In this document: positions 35,659 through 44,395 of the stretch, one piece after another
Position numbering within the stretch: position 1 is the stretch's first letter
Layout of the letters: every line of letters begins with the position of its first letter
DNA from: Methanolobus chelungpuianus
GTDB taxonomy: Archaea > Halobacteriota > Methanosarcinia > Methanosarcinales > Methanosarcinaceae
Direction: 5' to 3'
Length of the DNA stretch: 64,000 nucleotides
Assembly (NCBI RefSeq): GCF_024500045.1
Contig: NZ_JTEO01000004.1
Coordinates: 186,001-250,000, forward strand
The notes under the pieces: model-generated
Database searches by the model: none
The model's input: the letters and a program-made list of their open reading frames with translations, nothing else
What the model was told of the DNA's origin: nothing
Translations under genes and position numbers: made by a program

Positions 35659-36999
35659 TTAAATGCATCTCTCAACAAGCATGACTCCCTCAGCCATGAG
35701 TTCATCAGCTCTCAGTTTGGATTTTGCCTCCGCGAAGACACGTATGATCGGCTCAGTGCCGGAGGGCCTTATGAGTACCCAGCCATCATCGTGCCAGACT
35801 TTGACGCCGTCAATTGTATCAGCTTTCTGGCATCCGAGGAAAATGTCCTCCTTCACTTTGTGCATGGTCAGATCCAGGTTCTGGCATCTTATCTTCGTTT
35901 TTGAATTATGGTACACAGGGACGCTGGCGGAAAGCCCGGACAGCTTCTGGCCGCTGGCTATTATCTCCAGGAACTTGGCGCATGCCATGCCCCCGTCACG
36001 GCAGTACTGATGCTCCGGGAAGATAAGTCCTCCGTTGCCCTCACCCCCGAAGACAGCTCCAATGTCCATCATTTTCCTTGCTACATGTATCGATCCCACT
36101 GCAGTCCACACAAGTTCGACCCCTGCCTCCCTGGCAATATCCACCATCCTGGATGACGAACTGACAGGTGTGACGACAGGCCCTTTTTTTCTCTCCAGTA
36201 CATACTTTGCCATCATAGCAAGCAGTACATCCTCGGGGATGAAATTGCCCTCCTCGTCAATGAAAACCGCCCTGTCCGCGTCACCGTCCTGGGCCACACC
36301 CATCACGGAGCCTGTCCTCTTGACAAGGTCTATTATCTCCGTAAGTGCATCAGGGGTAGGCTCCGGGTTCCTCCAGGGGAATGTGCCGTCCACCTGTGCA
36401 TTCAGGGTCAGTATCTCGCAGCCCAGTTCCTTCAGCAGGAAAGGCAGCGTGGCTGAACCTGCTCCGCAGCCGGTATCAACAACGACCTTGAATCGCTTCT
36501 CCCTGATCCTGGCTGAATCCACGGAGTTAACAATACCCCTGATATAATAATCGTTCGCATGCAGGTCCTTTCTCAGATCCCCGGTCCTTTCCCAGCCAGC
36601 TGTAGCGAACTCCTTTGAGAAGTATATCTTCTCGACCTCTGCCTCGGCTTCCCTTGACAGTTCAGTACCGTCCTTTGCTATCAGCTTTACTCCGTTGTAC
36701 TCACGGGGATTGTGCGAGGCTGTTATCACTATGCCTGCGTCGGCGAAGTTCCTTACATAATACTGGATTGACGGCGTTGGAACGATACCGATATCGATCA
36801 CTGTAAGTCCTGTTGACAGGGCCCCGGCTATTGCTGCTGACATGAGCATATCTCCTGATGCTCTTGTATCCCTGCCTATGGCCACAATTCCCTTTGATTC
36901 CATGTATGTGCCAACACTCCTGGCAACATCCATCACAAGTTGAGGAGTAATATATTCGTTAGCAATTCCCCTTACGCCGTTTGTTCCAAAAAAAGCCAT
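35659..36999 (-). CDS. glmM: Phosphoglucosamine mutase/phosphomannomutase
   Basis: 446 residues. The catalytic serine loop T-A-S-H-N-P is near residue 96, the metal-binding D-G-D-A-D-R near 240, the sugar-binding G-G-E-G-N-G-G near 320 and the phosphate-binding R-P-S-G-T-E-P near 410. It interconverts hexose 6- and 1-phosphates for nucleotide sugars used in glycans of the cell surface. GlmM and ManB cannot be told apart by eye. It is divergent from larE; the larE promoter lies in the 105-nt gap. Confidence 0.93.
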   Translation of the reverse strand: MAFFGTNGVRGIANEYITPQLVMDVARSVGTYMESKGIVAIGRDTRASGDMLMSAAIAGALSTGLTVIDIGIVPTPSIQYYVRNFADAGIVITASHNPREYNGVKLIAKDGTELSREAEAEVEKIYFSKEFATAGWERTGDLRKDLHANDYYIRGIVNSVDSARIREKRFKVVVDTGCGAGSATLPFLLKELGCEILTLNAQVDGTFPWRNPEPTPDALTEIIDLVKRTGSVMGVAQDGDADRAVFIDEEGNFIPEDVLLAMMAKYVLERKKGPVVTPVSSSSRMVDIAREAGVELVWTAVGSIHVARKMMDIGAVFGGEGNGGLIFPEHQYCRDGGMACAKFLEIIASGQKLSGLSASVPVYHNSKTKIRCQNLDLTMHKVKEDIFLGCQKADTIDGVKVWHDDGWVLIRPSGTEPIIRVFAEAKSKLRADELMAEGVMLVERCI

Positions 37000-37104
37000 G
37001 TTCTATCTCCTGCCTTCTCATCCTGTAGTATGATATATCAGACCTGCACTTTATATTTTGTTAACGCGATGCTATTAATAAGAGATTCCTCTATATTGAA
37101 GATT

Positions 37105-37917
37105 ATGTACGATGCAAGGACCGACCAGCTGAAAAGAGCAATAATGGACAAGGGTAGTGCCGTTGTGGCTTTTTCAGGTGGTGTCGACAGCTCAACCCTG
37201 GCCTATCTTGCTCATGCCGCTCTGGGAAACCGGGCTGTTGCAGTCACAGTAAAGCTGCTCTCCTTTCCGCAAAGGGAGCTCGATAATGCAAGACAGGTAG
37301 CCGAAGAGATTGGCATTCGGCACAGGATATTGGAATTCAATGAGCTTAATGTTCCTCTGATAACAGAGAACACTCCTGAAAGATGCTATTTCTGCAAGAA
37401 GGAGATACTGAAAATGCTTGCTGCCGTAAAGGATGAGCTTGGCTTTAATGTCATCATGGAAGGTAGTACTGCATCCGACACAAATGCCTACAGGCCTGGC
37501 AGAAAAGCACTTTCTGAAGCAGGTGATCTGGTTTATTCTCCATTCCTCGAACAGGGAGTGACAAAAGAGGAAGTTCGTGGAATAGCCCGTCATGCAGGTC
37601 TTTCGGTGGCTGAAAAACCTGCCTCCCCCTGCCTGGCATCAAGATTCCCCTACGGGAACGCGCTGACAAAGGACTCTATAAGGCGTGTGGAGGAGGCTGA
37701 GAATTTCCTGCTGGACATGGGCTTTACTGACCTGAGAGTAAGGGACCACCAAGGGATGGCCAGGATAGAGCTATATCCCTTCGACTTCCGTGAGCTTCTG
37801 CTGCACAGGGAGAAGATACTTTCCTACTTTAAGAAGATCGGGTTTGACTATGTGACTCTTGACATTGAGGGCTTCCGCAGCGGCAGCATGGATGAGGTAC
37901 TTTGGAACCGGATGTAA
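37105..37917 (+). CDS. larE: LarE-type ATP-dependent sulfur transferase
   Basis: 270 residues from the ATG at 37105. The PP-loop S-G-G-V-D-S-S is at residues 24-30. Three conserved cysteines are C94-x-x-C97 and C176 (in A-S-P-C-L-A-S). LarE in the lactate racemase system inserts sulfur into the nickel-pincer precursor. The single-Cys176 form is a sacrificial donor, whereas a C-x-x-C plus C176 arrangement is known for [4Fe-4S]-type LarE enzymes that can act catalytically; this gene has the second pattern. TATA at about 37050 and ATGs at 37069 and 37105 compete; 37105 is family-consistent. No larB or larC is in the window. Confidence 0.88.
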   Translation: MYDARTDQLKRAIMDKGSAVVAFSGGVDSSTLAYLAHAALGNRAVAVTVKLLSFPQRELDNARQVAEEIGIRHRILEFNELNVPLITENTPERCYFCKKEILKMLAAVKDELGFNVIMEGSTASDTNAYRPGRKALSEAGDLVYSPFLEQGVTKEEVRGIARHAGLSVAEKPASPCLASRFPYGNALTKDSIRRVEEAENFLLDMGFTDLRVRDHQGMARIELYPFDFRELLLHREKILSYFKKIGFDYVTLDIEGFRSGSMDEVLWNRM

Positions 37918-38339
37918 GGATACGTGAAGCTCTGCCGGAAGACAGGGACTCTATCCAGGTTCTGATGTCCACGTATTTCCTTGATATCGAGGGAGTGAAA
38001 ATCGAAGACTTCGCTGTTGCGCTCACTGGTACGAAAATAGTAGGTGCCGGTGCAATTGTGAACGGCCGCTTCCCGGAGGTCCATTCCATAGCCGTGCACC
38101 CGAACTACCGCGGAAAAGGCATAGGCTCGTCACTGGTCCGCTATCTCCTGATAAGGATAAAAGGCAGGAGTGATGTTGTATCCTGCGTTTATGCAAGGAC
38201 CACTTCTCCCAGGTTCTTCGAGAAGCTTGGGTTCATGGAAATAGAACCGACAGCAAAGGCCCGGCTCTGGGAAGATTGCGCAGGATGCGACAGGTTAAAT
38301 ACATGCAGGCAATCTGTCATGTGTCTCAAACTGGGTTAA
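37902..38339 (+). CDS. GNAT acetyltransferase with C-terminal cysteine cluster
   Basis: 145 residues from a TTG at 37902 with GAGGTAC 6 nt upstream; it overlaps larE by 16 nt. The GNAT acetyl-CoA loop H-P-N-Y-R-G-K-G-I-G-S is clear near residue 68-78, and R-F-F-E-K-L-G-F near 107 is the second motif. It resembles the short ArgA-like (COG1246) branch that acetylates an amine such as glutamate. The C-terminus has C-A-G-C-D-R-L-N-T-C and a further Cys, an unusual metal-site-like cluster for GNAT proteins. Substrate unknown. Confidence 0.85.
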   Translation: MEPDVRIREALPEDRDSIQVLMSTYFLDIEGVKIEDFAVALTGTKIVGAGAIVNGRFPEVHSIAVHPNYRGKGIGSSLVRYLLIRIKGRSDVVSCVYARTTSPRFFEKLGFMEIEPTAKARLWEDCAGCDRLNTCRQSVMCLKLG

Positions 38340-38349
38340 CGGTGAAATA

Positions 38350-38886
38350 ATGCTGACTCTCGGAATTGTCAATACTTATGATAAGATCAAAGTGCTTGAC
38401 GCACATTACAGGGCCATCGCAAGGGCTGCTCCCATATGCCATGCGTTTGGATTCTCGCTTGCACTGTTCGATTTCCCTTTCAAGATGACCCCCGACGAAC
38501 TGGTGGATTATGTTGCGGACAAGACAACTATAGGTGAATCCGGGAAATACCTGCGCATGCTTCATGAAAAGCGCAAGCTCTTTGTTTTCGAGCTTCCTAA
38601 AAAAGGCTTCCAGTCCCAGTTCGGTGAGGTTGTGGTGACATCCTCAAAGCCGGAGGAAAAACGTGCCGTCACACCGGAAGCACTTGCTGACGAGATCCTG
38701 CATAACCGCTCTTTCCTGCTGCTTGTGGGGCTCGGTCACAAAGGCCTTCCGAAGAATCTCTTTGAAGTAGCTCCCTTGCATCTTGATATCACCGGCAGTG
38801 GCGTTTCACTGGAAACATGTACTGCCATAGGCTGCATACCTGCCTATCTTATGGGTCTTGTAAGGATGAAGGCAAAAAAGCAATGA
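38350..38886 (+). CDS. DUF531 family protein
   Basis: 178 residues, ATG preceded by GGTGAAATA. Features such as L-G-I-V-N-T-Y-D-K-I, a V-G-L-G-H-K-G-L-P-K motif near residue 133 and S-L-E-T-C-T-A-I-G near the C-terminus fit the archaeal DUF531 family, thought to be related to alpha/beta-knot (SPOUT) methyltransferases. It may be an RNA methyltransferase, but no experimental role is known to me. It follows the GNAT gene by 10 nt, so larE, GNAT and this gene likely form one operon. Confidence 0.82.
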   Translation: MLTLGIVNTYDKIKVLDAHYRAIARAAPICHAFGFSLALFDFPFKMTPDELVDYVADKTTIGESGKYLRMLHEKRKLFVFELPKKGFQSQFGEVVVTSSKPEEKRAVTPEALADEILHNRSFLLLVGLGHKGLPKNLFEVAPLHLDITGSGVSLETCTAIGCIPAYLMGLVRMKAKKQ

Positions 38887-38972
38887 TAAAAGCATCGATA
38901 AAGCTTTCCTGAAAGGTTTTCATAAACATATGCGGGAAAAGCTAATAAACATCCGGGCCGAAACAGAGAGAC

Positions 38973-39734
38973 ATGCGAGTGAACATCTTCTATTCGGGCG
39001 AGTTTGGGAAAAGGGTAATTGGCAATCTGGTCAATTCCGACAGTTTCTGCGTGGCCTGCGGCGATCTGTGCGATCACTGCAGGGAGCTGCGACCCGGACT
39101 TGGCAATATCATCACCGGGATCTTCGAGTTAAGGAATGACCTCCCCGATTTCGTTGAAGAGCCCATGGAATACATGCCGGAGCAGGTACCGGCTTGTGAT
39201 CTTATTCTCGCTATAGATCTCAATCCTGACTTATTGACAGTGGTCCCTCAGCTTGCAGAAAAGTCCGGCGCAAAGGGAGTCATCATCCCTGTAGACGACT
39301 CAAGGGTCGTTCCGGCGGGCCTGGCAGAGCAGGTAAAACAACAACTGGAGCAAAGAGGCATTGAATGTGAATGTCCCAAGCCTTTCTGTGCCCTTGACCT
39401 GACAGGAAAGAAGTCTATCGATGATTTTGTAAAGCTGGGCTTTGGAAAACCTGTCTTAAAAGTCGATCTGGGCCATGCTGACGAAATCTTCACTCACGCA
39501 GAGGTCCTTAGGGATGCACCCTGCGGTTCAACCTGGTTCGTTGCAAAGAAGCTCAAGTGGTCAGATGTGAAGGATTATAAGGAAACCATATCCGGAGCTC
39601 ACCATTCCTACCCCTGTACTGCAAGTATGGAGAGAGACCCGCAGATCGGTGATACTATCCTGCACGAAGCGGGTTATATCATAAGGAAAAGCGCTGAAGA
39701 AGCAATGGAGAATGCGTCAAGGAAAAATAGATAA
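38973..39734 (+). CDS. DUF166 family protein
   Basis: 253 residues. The N-terminus I-F-Y-S-G-E-F-G-K-R-V and a cysteine-rich segment C-V-A-C-G-D-L-C-D-H-C-R near residue 27-38 are followed by D-L-x-L-A-I-D-L-N-P-D and late P-C-G-S-T-W-F-V-A-K. These are the marks of DUF166, an archaeal family sometimes mislabelled thymidylate synthase. Cysteine spacing suggests an iron-sulfur or zinc site. No substrate is known. A terminator hairpin follows 2 nt after the stop. Confidence 0.85.
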   Translation: MRVNIFYSGEFGKRVIGNLVNSDSFCVACGDLCDHCRELRPGLGNIITGIFELRNDLPDFVEEPMEYMPEQVPACDLILAIDLNPDLLTVVPQLAEKSGAKGVIIPVDDSRVVPAGLAEQVKQQLEQRGIECECPKPFCALDLTGKKSIDDFVKLGFGKPVLKVDLGHADEIFTHAEVLRDAPCGSTWFVAKKLKWSDVKDYKETISGAHHSYPCTASMERDPQIGDTILHEAGYIIRKSAEEAMENASRKNR

Positions 39735-39736
39735 GA

Positions 39737-39756
39737 AAGGGGTGTTTTATCCCCTT
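39737..39756 (+). terminator. Hairpin terminator after the DUF166 gene
   Basis: AAGGGG (39737-39742) and CCCCTT (39751-39756) form a perfect 6-bp stem with an 8-nt T-rich loop, followed by TCCTTTAC. It starts 2 nt after the DUF166 stop and separates that gene from the convergent surface-protein gene. Confidence 0.65.
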
Positions 39757-39808
39757 CCTTTACTGGACAAGAATACCACATCCAGGATTCCAGCCGTTAA
39801 TAGCTGGT

Positions 39809-41800
39809 TCAGGTTGTAACTACTTCTATTATCTGCGTGTCTTCTGTCGTCTCAGTGTCATTCTCATTTTCGGTCTCATTAACGGCTTCCATATCTTCCG
39901 TCTCGTTCATGTCCTCAGTATCATCAACGGTTTCCATGTCTTCAGTTTCGTTCATGTCCTCAGTATCATCAACGGTTTCCATGTCTTCAGTTTCGTTCAT
40001 GTCCTCCGTCTCGTTAACTGATTCCATATCGTCTGTCTCGTTCATGGCTGTTTCATTATCTGTCTCAGATATTTCGCAGAACCCGAGGGTTATCCATGCA
40101 TTATCGTCTCCCATCTCTCCGATGTTCCTGATGTCTACTGCAATGACATAACCTTCATTGTTTGGCGGAAGCATTCCATCCCATGTGTCTTCGAAGTGGA
40201 TGACAATGGAGTCAACTACCTCCCCGGTCTGATCAGTCATATTTGTCATGTTGCTGCCAGTCTGGTTTGTCATGTTGGTCATATTGTCACCGGTCTGAGT
40301 GCCATTCATGCCCGTTTCCTCTTTCACGAACATGGTCTGGTTCGTCTCGTTGTCTGTCACTTCAGTCCAGTTACCGTTCTCATCACTTACGGATATTATC
40401 TGGTCTGCAGGCACATTGAGCATAACACTACCGATGGAAGCATTAGGGAAAGTCTCTGTAGTGTTGTCTGTAAGCTCTATGTTCGCAAAGTAGGGTGTGG
40501 TCTCGTTGTTGATAAGCATCGTGGCGTTCAGCTGGCCATCATATTCACTCTTATCCGGCTGGACCACATTCAGGTAGCAGGTTGTAATCCCTTCTCCCTT
40601 ACAGGTTATCCAGGCCATGTCGTCTCCCGCATCACCGATGTTCTCTACCAGTGCAGCGATGGCATACCCCTGCTCGTTGACCGGGACCGTACCATCCCAC
40701 TCATCCGTATATGTGATAGTTATAGGACCGCTTACATTCCCAGTTTCTGACATTGTGATCTCTGTCTGGAAATCTCCGAAATCATGTTCCACTTCATCAC
40801 TCATTATCGCAGTGATCACTACGAGGAACTCTCCGAATGGCATTTCATTCGTTTCGTTTGTCTCTATCTCTGTGAACTCCAGCTCGTTTCCTTCAGCATC
40901 GGTAACGTTCTGTATGAGGTCCACAGGTGCATTCACCTGGATCTTGCTTATCTGCGCGTCCTGGAATGTCTCAAGAGTATCATTTGTCAGCTCTATTTCT
41001 GCAGTGTTGGACTCATTATCGATCATCACGCTTGCGTTGAGCTGTCCTTCATACTGGCTCTTGTCCTCCTGGACAATGTTCAGATAGCAGGCAGCCTCCT
41101 CAGTTGTTTCATTTGCATCAACATCAGTCTGGTTATCATCTTCTGGCTGCTCCTCATCTACCGGTGCTTCATCATCTACTGGGACTTCGCCATCAGTCTG
41201 ATTACCATCGGTCTGGTTGCCGTCAGTCTGATTATCGTCTACAGGTGTTTCCTCGTCTATGGGCGTTGTCTCATCACAGAATCCAATTGTCACCCACGCA
41301 CTCATATCTCCGGTTTCCCCGATGTTACTGACCTCAGTTGCTACGAGATATCCTTCATCATTCCTCGGGAATGACTGGTCCCAGTCATCTACGAAAGTCA
41401 CAGTGACGGTAGTTTCAGGGCTGACCTCGACTTCTTCTCCCGGCTCAAGGCTGGTATTGAAGGTGCCGAAATCTTCTGTATCCTCACTAACCTCATTTAT
41501 CTGCCATTCATTTCCTTCGGAATCAGTGGCACTTTCTATCTGATCTGAAGGAATGTTGAGCAGTATGGTCTCAATGGCTGCATCAGAAAAGTTTGTTGTG
41601 GTCTCATCCGTAAGCATCATTTCCGCGGTATAGGGAGCAGATGTGGACACATCCATACTTACATTCAGCTGTCCTTCAAATTCGCTGTTCGACTCCTGGA
41701 CATCATTCAGATAACAGGCTGCACTGGCAAATCCTATTGAAAGGAATACCATAACAGCAGTCATCAGTGCTATTCTTAACCTCGTATTATTCATTTTCAT
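39809..41800 (-). CDS. Secreted three-repeat acidic glycoprotein-like protein
   Basis: 663 residues from the ATG at 41800 (GGTGGTAC on the coding strand upstream; the frame opens earlier, but the signal peptide starts here). Residues 1-28 form a signal peptide ending A-S-A-A. Three homologous domains (about 28-190, 260-410, 410-580) each begin C-Y-L-N, contain an N-x-P-x-D-Q-I or close variant (copy B reads N-A-P-V-D-L-I) and end near W-(I/V)-T. Linkers and the tail are acidic and rich in Asn-x-Thr sites; the tail repeats N-E-T-E-D-M-E-T-V. No membrane anchor is visible at the C-terminus. It is likely exported, N-glycosylated and part of the cell surface. Partner for anchoring is unknown. Confidence 0.8.
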   Translation of the reverse strand: MKMNNTRLRIALMTAVMVFLSIGFASAACYLNDVQESNSEFEGQLNVSMDVSTSAPYTAEMMLTDETTTNFSDAAIETILLNIPSDQIESATDSEGNEWQINEVSEDTEDFGTFNTSLEPGEEVEVSPETTVTVTFVDDWDQSFPRNDEGYLVATEVSNIGETGDMSAWVTIGFCDETTPIDEETPVDDNQTDGNQTDGNQTDGEVPVDDEAPVDEEQPEDDNQTDVDANETTEEAACYLNIVQEDKSQYEGQLNASVMIDNESNTAEIELTNDTLETFQDAQISKIQVNAPVDLIQNVTDAEGNELEFTEIETNETNEMPFGEFLVVITAIMSDEVEHDFGDFQTEITMSETGNVSGPITITYTDEWDGTVPVNEQGYAIAALVENIGDAGDDMAWITCKGEGITTCYLNVVQPDKSEYDGQLNATMLINNETTPYFANIELTDNTTETFPNASIGSVMLNVPADQIISVSDENGNWTEVTDNETNQTMFVKEETGMNGTQTGDNMTNMTNQTGSNMTNMTDQTGEVVDSIVIHFEDTWDGMLPPNNEGYVIAVDIRNIGEMGDDNAWITLGFCEISETDNETAMNETDDMESVNETEDMNETEDMETVDDTEDMNETEDMETVDDTEDMNETEDMEAVNETENENDTETTEDTQIIEVVTT
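39905..39994. repeat. 45-bp tandem repeat coding for the acidic tail
   Basis: Two copies of a 45-bp unit (39905-39949 and 39950-39994), nearly identical, encode the repeated N-E-T-E-D-M-E-T-V-D-D-T-E-D-M tail. The period keeps the reading frame, so copy number can change without disrupting the gene. Confidence 0.8.
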
Positions 41801-42222
41801 ATCGTACCACCTACATTTAAGTGTAGTCGATAATGCTTTTGTTTGTAGTATGTTATTCTCTTTGCGAAACATTGATGCATAATTTATATAGTAATTAAAT
41901 ATAGTGTGGCTGTTGGGACAGAAGCAAAATATGGAGCAGGCTACATAGAAAAAACGCGGGTGCTTCTTGACAGGTGTGGACTATGCTCTCAATGGTAAAA
42001 AGAACGGCTGTATGATAAAAGGCTAAGGGCCGGAGGATTAAGATAAGAATCAAATATACAAAATCAAAAATGATGGCAAGAAAAATCGAGCAGGGGGCCG
42101 GCATAAGGACCGGAGCCTTTTAGCCGTCCGTATTAAGTCCTTCACCGGCCTCCTAATGTATTTTTTACTTACAGTCCTCTAAAAGAGGTTCAGGTATTTT
42201 CTCTTGGTATATCGTAGCTCCT
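41801..42222. other. Intergenic region between two surface-protein genes
   Basis: 422 bp without a gene that I can support. It contains the leader and promoter of the minus-strand gene on the left (TTGCGAAAC at 41862-41870 and TATA-rich AATTTATATAG near 41880) and the long hairpin at 42093-42153 after the stop of the next gene. Small frames present here lack ribosome sites. Confidence 0.6.
42093..42153. terminator. Long interrupted hairpin, probably bidirectional terminator
   Basis: GGGGGCCGG (42093-42101) pairs with CCGGCCTCC (42145-42153) with one G-U, and AAGGAC (42105-42110) pairs with GTCCTT (42137-42142), leaving small internal loops; the apical part can pair CGG with CCG. T-runs lie on both sides (TTTTTT near 42160; on the minus strand a TTTTT near 42085). 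It is about 70 nt after the stop of the 42223-44133 gene. Confidence 0.5.
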
Positions 42223-44133
42223 TCACACGGTATCGTTCATATCTGCTTCGTCCACGTCCGTCTCGTTCATGTCCTCGGTCTCATTGATTTCTTCCATGTC
42301 TTCAGTTTCGTTCATGTCCGTGACATTCTCAGCAGTCTCATTCTCGCAGAATCCAAGGGTTACCCATGCATTATCGTCTCCCGTTTCTCCAATGTTACGG
42401 AAGTCAACAGAGATAAGGTATCCTTCCTCATTGACAGGCAGAGTTCCATTCCAGCTGTCGTTGAGATAGATGGTTATGGGCCCTGAATCTGTTGTATTGT
42501 TGTCACCCTCATCATCCGCTTCGAATCTCTCGAGCACTGTCATGTTGTCGCTCAGATCGACCAGTGACCAATTGCCAAATGGGGCTGTCACATTGTCTAT
42601 CTGATCGGCAGGCATATTGAACAGTATTGTCTCGATGGTTGTGTTCGGGAAGATATCCAGGGTTTCGTTTGTGAGTTCGATCTCAATGAAATACGGTGCT
42701 GTTTCATTGTTGACCATCATCGTGGCGTTAAGATCGCCTTCGTACTCACTCTTGTTGTCCTCAACATCATTGATGTAACACACAGTAATGTTTTCCATAT
42801 CATCAGTGACATTGTCCCCTGGTGTCACATTACCGTCTCCAGGTGTGACATTGCCGTCCCCTGGAGTTACATTACCGTTTCCAGGTGTTACGTTTCCGTC
42901 CCCTGGAGTTACATTACCGTCTCCCGGTGTGACATTACCGTTTCCAGGTGTTACGTTTCCGTCCGTGACATTCTCCGCTTCACAGAAACCAAGTGTTATC
43001 CATGCACTATCGTTGCCCTCTTCCCCTATGTCCTCTACATCTGCAGCCACTACATACCCTTCGTCGTTCTCAGGGAATGTACCATTCCAGCTGTCATTGA
43101 AGTATATGGTGACCGGGCCTGTTGCATTGACGCTTTCGTTCATGGTTATCTTTGTGAAGAACCTGCCGAATGGGTTCTCAAGATCCTCATTCATTGTGAG
43201 CATTGTTGTGAAATTGCCGAACGGATTCGGTTCTTCTTCAACTATTTCCGAGATATCCCACTCATTTCCGAGGGTATCGTTCGCGTTAACTATCTGGTCC
43301 ATCGGCACGTTCAGCACGATGGTCGTCAGTGTTGCGTTCGGGAACGTTTCCTGTGTAGCGTTGGTCAGTTCAATCTCCGCTGTGTAAGGCGTGGTCTCAT
43401 TGTTGACCAGCATTGTAGCGTTGAGATCGCCCTCGTACTGGGTCTTGTTCTCCTCTACAATGTTCAGGTAGCAGGTTGTCACATTGGTGACGTTGTCTGT
43501 AACATTATCTCCTGGTGGTGTTACATTACCGTCCCCCGGGGTCACGTTGCCGTCCCCTGGCGTTACATTTCCATCTCCAGGAGTGACATTGCCGTCACCT
43601 GGTGTTACATTACCGTCTGTGACGTTATCATCACAGAACCCGAGAGTCACCCAGGCGCTGTCGTTTCCGGCATCACCTATGTTCTCGATGTCGACTGCTA
43701 TCACATACCCTTCATCGTTCTCAGGGAATGTGCCGTTCCAGCTATCGTTGAAGTTGATAGTCACCGGACCGCTTGCATTCTCAGCATTCTCATCGATCTC
43801 AGCCATAACAACTGTGTTGGTCTGGCCTTGTTCATCTATCTCTACTATTGACCAGTTCCCGGCCTCACTGCTCGCACTTTCTATCTGTTCTGCAGGAATA
43901 TTGAGCAGTATAGTGGTCATCGTGGCATTCGGGAACACTTCCAGAGTCTCATTATCCAGCTCGATCTCGGCTGAATACGGAGTGGTCTGGTTGTTTATGA
44001 TCAATGTTGCGTTAAGGTCGCCCTGATATTGGCTCTTGTTCACCTCAACCTCATTTATATAGCATGTCGCACTTGCAAATCCGATTGACAGTATCGCAAT
44101 AGCAACAGCTAAAAACACAATTCTTTGTTTCAT
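42223..44133 (-). CDS. Secreted three-repeat protein with GNVTPGD linkers
   Basis: 636 residues. A signal peptide (about 1-23, ending A-S-A-T) precedes three domains that are homologous to those of the neighbour at 39809-41800; each has C-Y-(I/L)-N, a core L-N-x-P-x-(D/E)-Q-I and a final W-(V/I)-T-L-G-F-C. Domains are joined by five and seven copies of G-N-V-T-P-G-(D/N), each with an N-V-T glycosylation site. The acidic tail is short and again N-E-T-E-D-M rich. GGTGGTAC precedes the ATG on the coding strand. Likely an exported, heavily glycosylated surface protein without its own membrane anchor. Confidence 0.8.
   Translation of the reverse strand: MKQRIVFLAVAIAILSIGFASATCYINEVEVNKSQYQGDLNATLIINNQTTPYSAEIELDNETLEVFPNATMTTILLNIPAEQIESASSEAGNWSIVEIDEQGQTNTVVMAEIDENAENASGPVTINFNDSWNGTFPENDEGYVIAVDIENIGDAGNDSAWVTLGFCDDNVTDGNVTPGDGNVTPGDGNVTPGDGNVTPGDGNVTPPGDNVTDNVTNVTTCYLNIVEENKTQYEGDLNATMLVNNETTPYTAEIELTNATQETFPNATLTTIVLNVPMDQIVNANDTLGNEWDISEIVEEEPNPFGNFTTMLTMNEDLENPFGRFFTKITMNESVNATGPVTIYFNDSWNGTFPENDEGYVVAADVEDIGEEGNDSAWITLGFCEAENVTDGNVTPGNGNVTPGDGNVTPGDGNVTPGNGNVTPGDGNVTPGDGNVTPGDNVTDDMENITVCYINDVEDNKSEYEGDLNATMMVNNETAPYFIEIELTNETLDIFPNTTIETILFNMPADQIDNVTAPFGNWSLVDLSDNMTVLERFEADDEGDNNTTDSGPITIYLNDSWNGTLPVNEEGYLISVDFRNIGETGDDNAWVTLGFCENETAENVTDMNETEDMEEINETEDMNETDVDEADMNDTV
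42816..42962. repeat. 21-bp coding repeats, seven units (second linker)
   Basis: Seven variants of a 21-bp unit encode G-N-V-T-P-G-D or G-N-V-T-P-G-N between domains two and three of the surface protein. Units differ at silent or near-silent positions, so the array has drifted. Not a CRISPR: no spacers. Confidence 0.85.
43509..43616. repeat. 21-bp coding repeats, five units (first linker)
   Basis: Five units of the same 21-bp repeat, one with an extra proline codon, encode the linker between domains one and two of the same protein. Confidence 0.85.
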
Positions 44134-44395
44134 AGTTGTACCACCCGCTTAAAGTGTTATACATATGGTTCTTTTTTTAACTTAAGCGACTTGCGAAACT
44201 TTATTTCGGAGATTAATGCAGGCGAATAAGTTCTGCAGCATGCTTGGAATCAGAAAGAGTGCAATTATAGTGTCTTTGAGCGGGACATGATAATCAGTGT
44301 CCACATGATATGAAGAATTGTTCAAAATAAGAAAGGCTTACGCAAGAAGCAGTTCAGAAAATGGCATAATACGAAAAATAAAGGAAGGAGTGAAC

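Noticed and set aside
42816-43616. Regular ~21-bp repeats that could suggest a CRISPR array
   Set aside because: No spacers; the repeats are in frame and encode G-N-V-T-P-G-D linkers.
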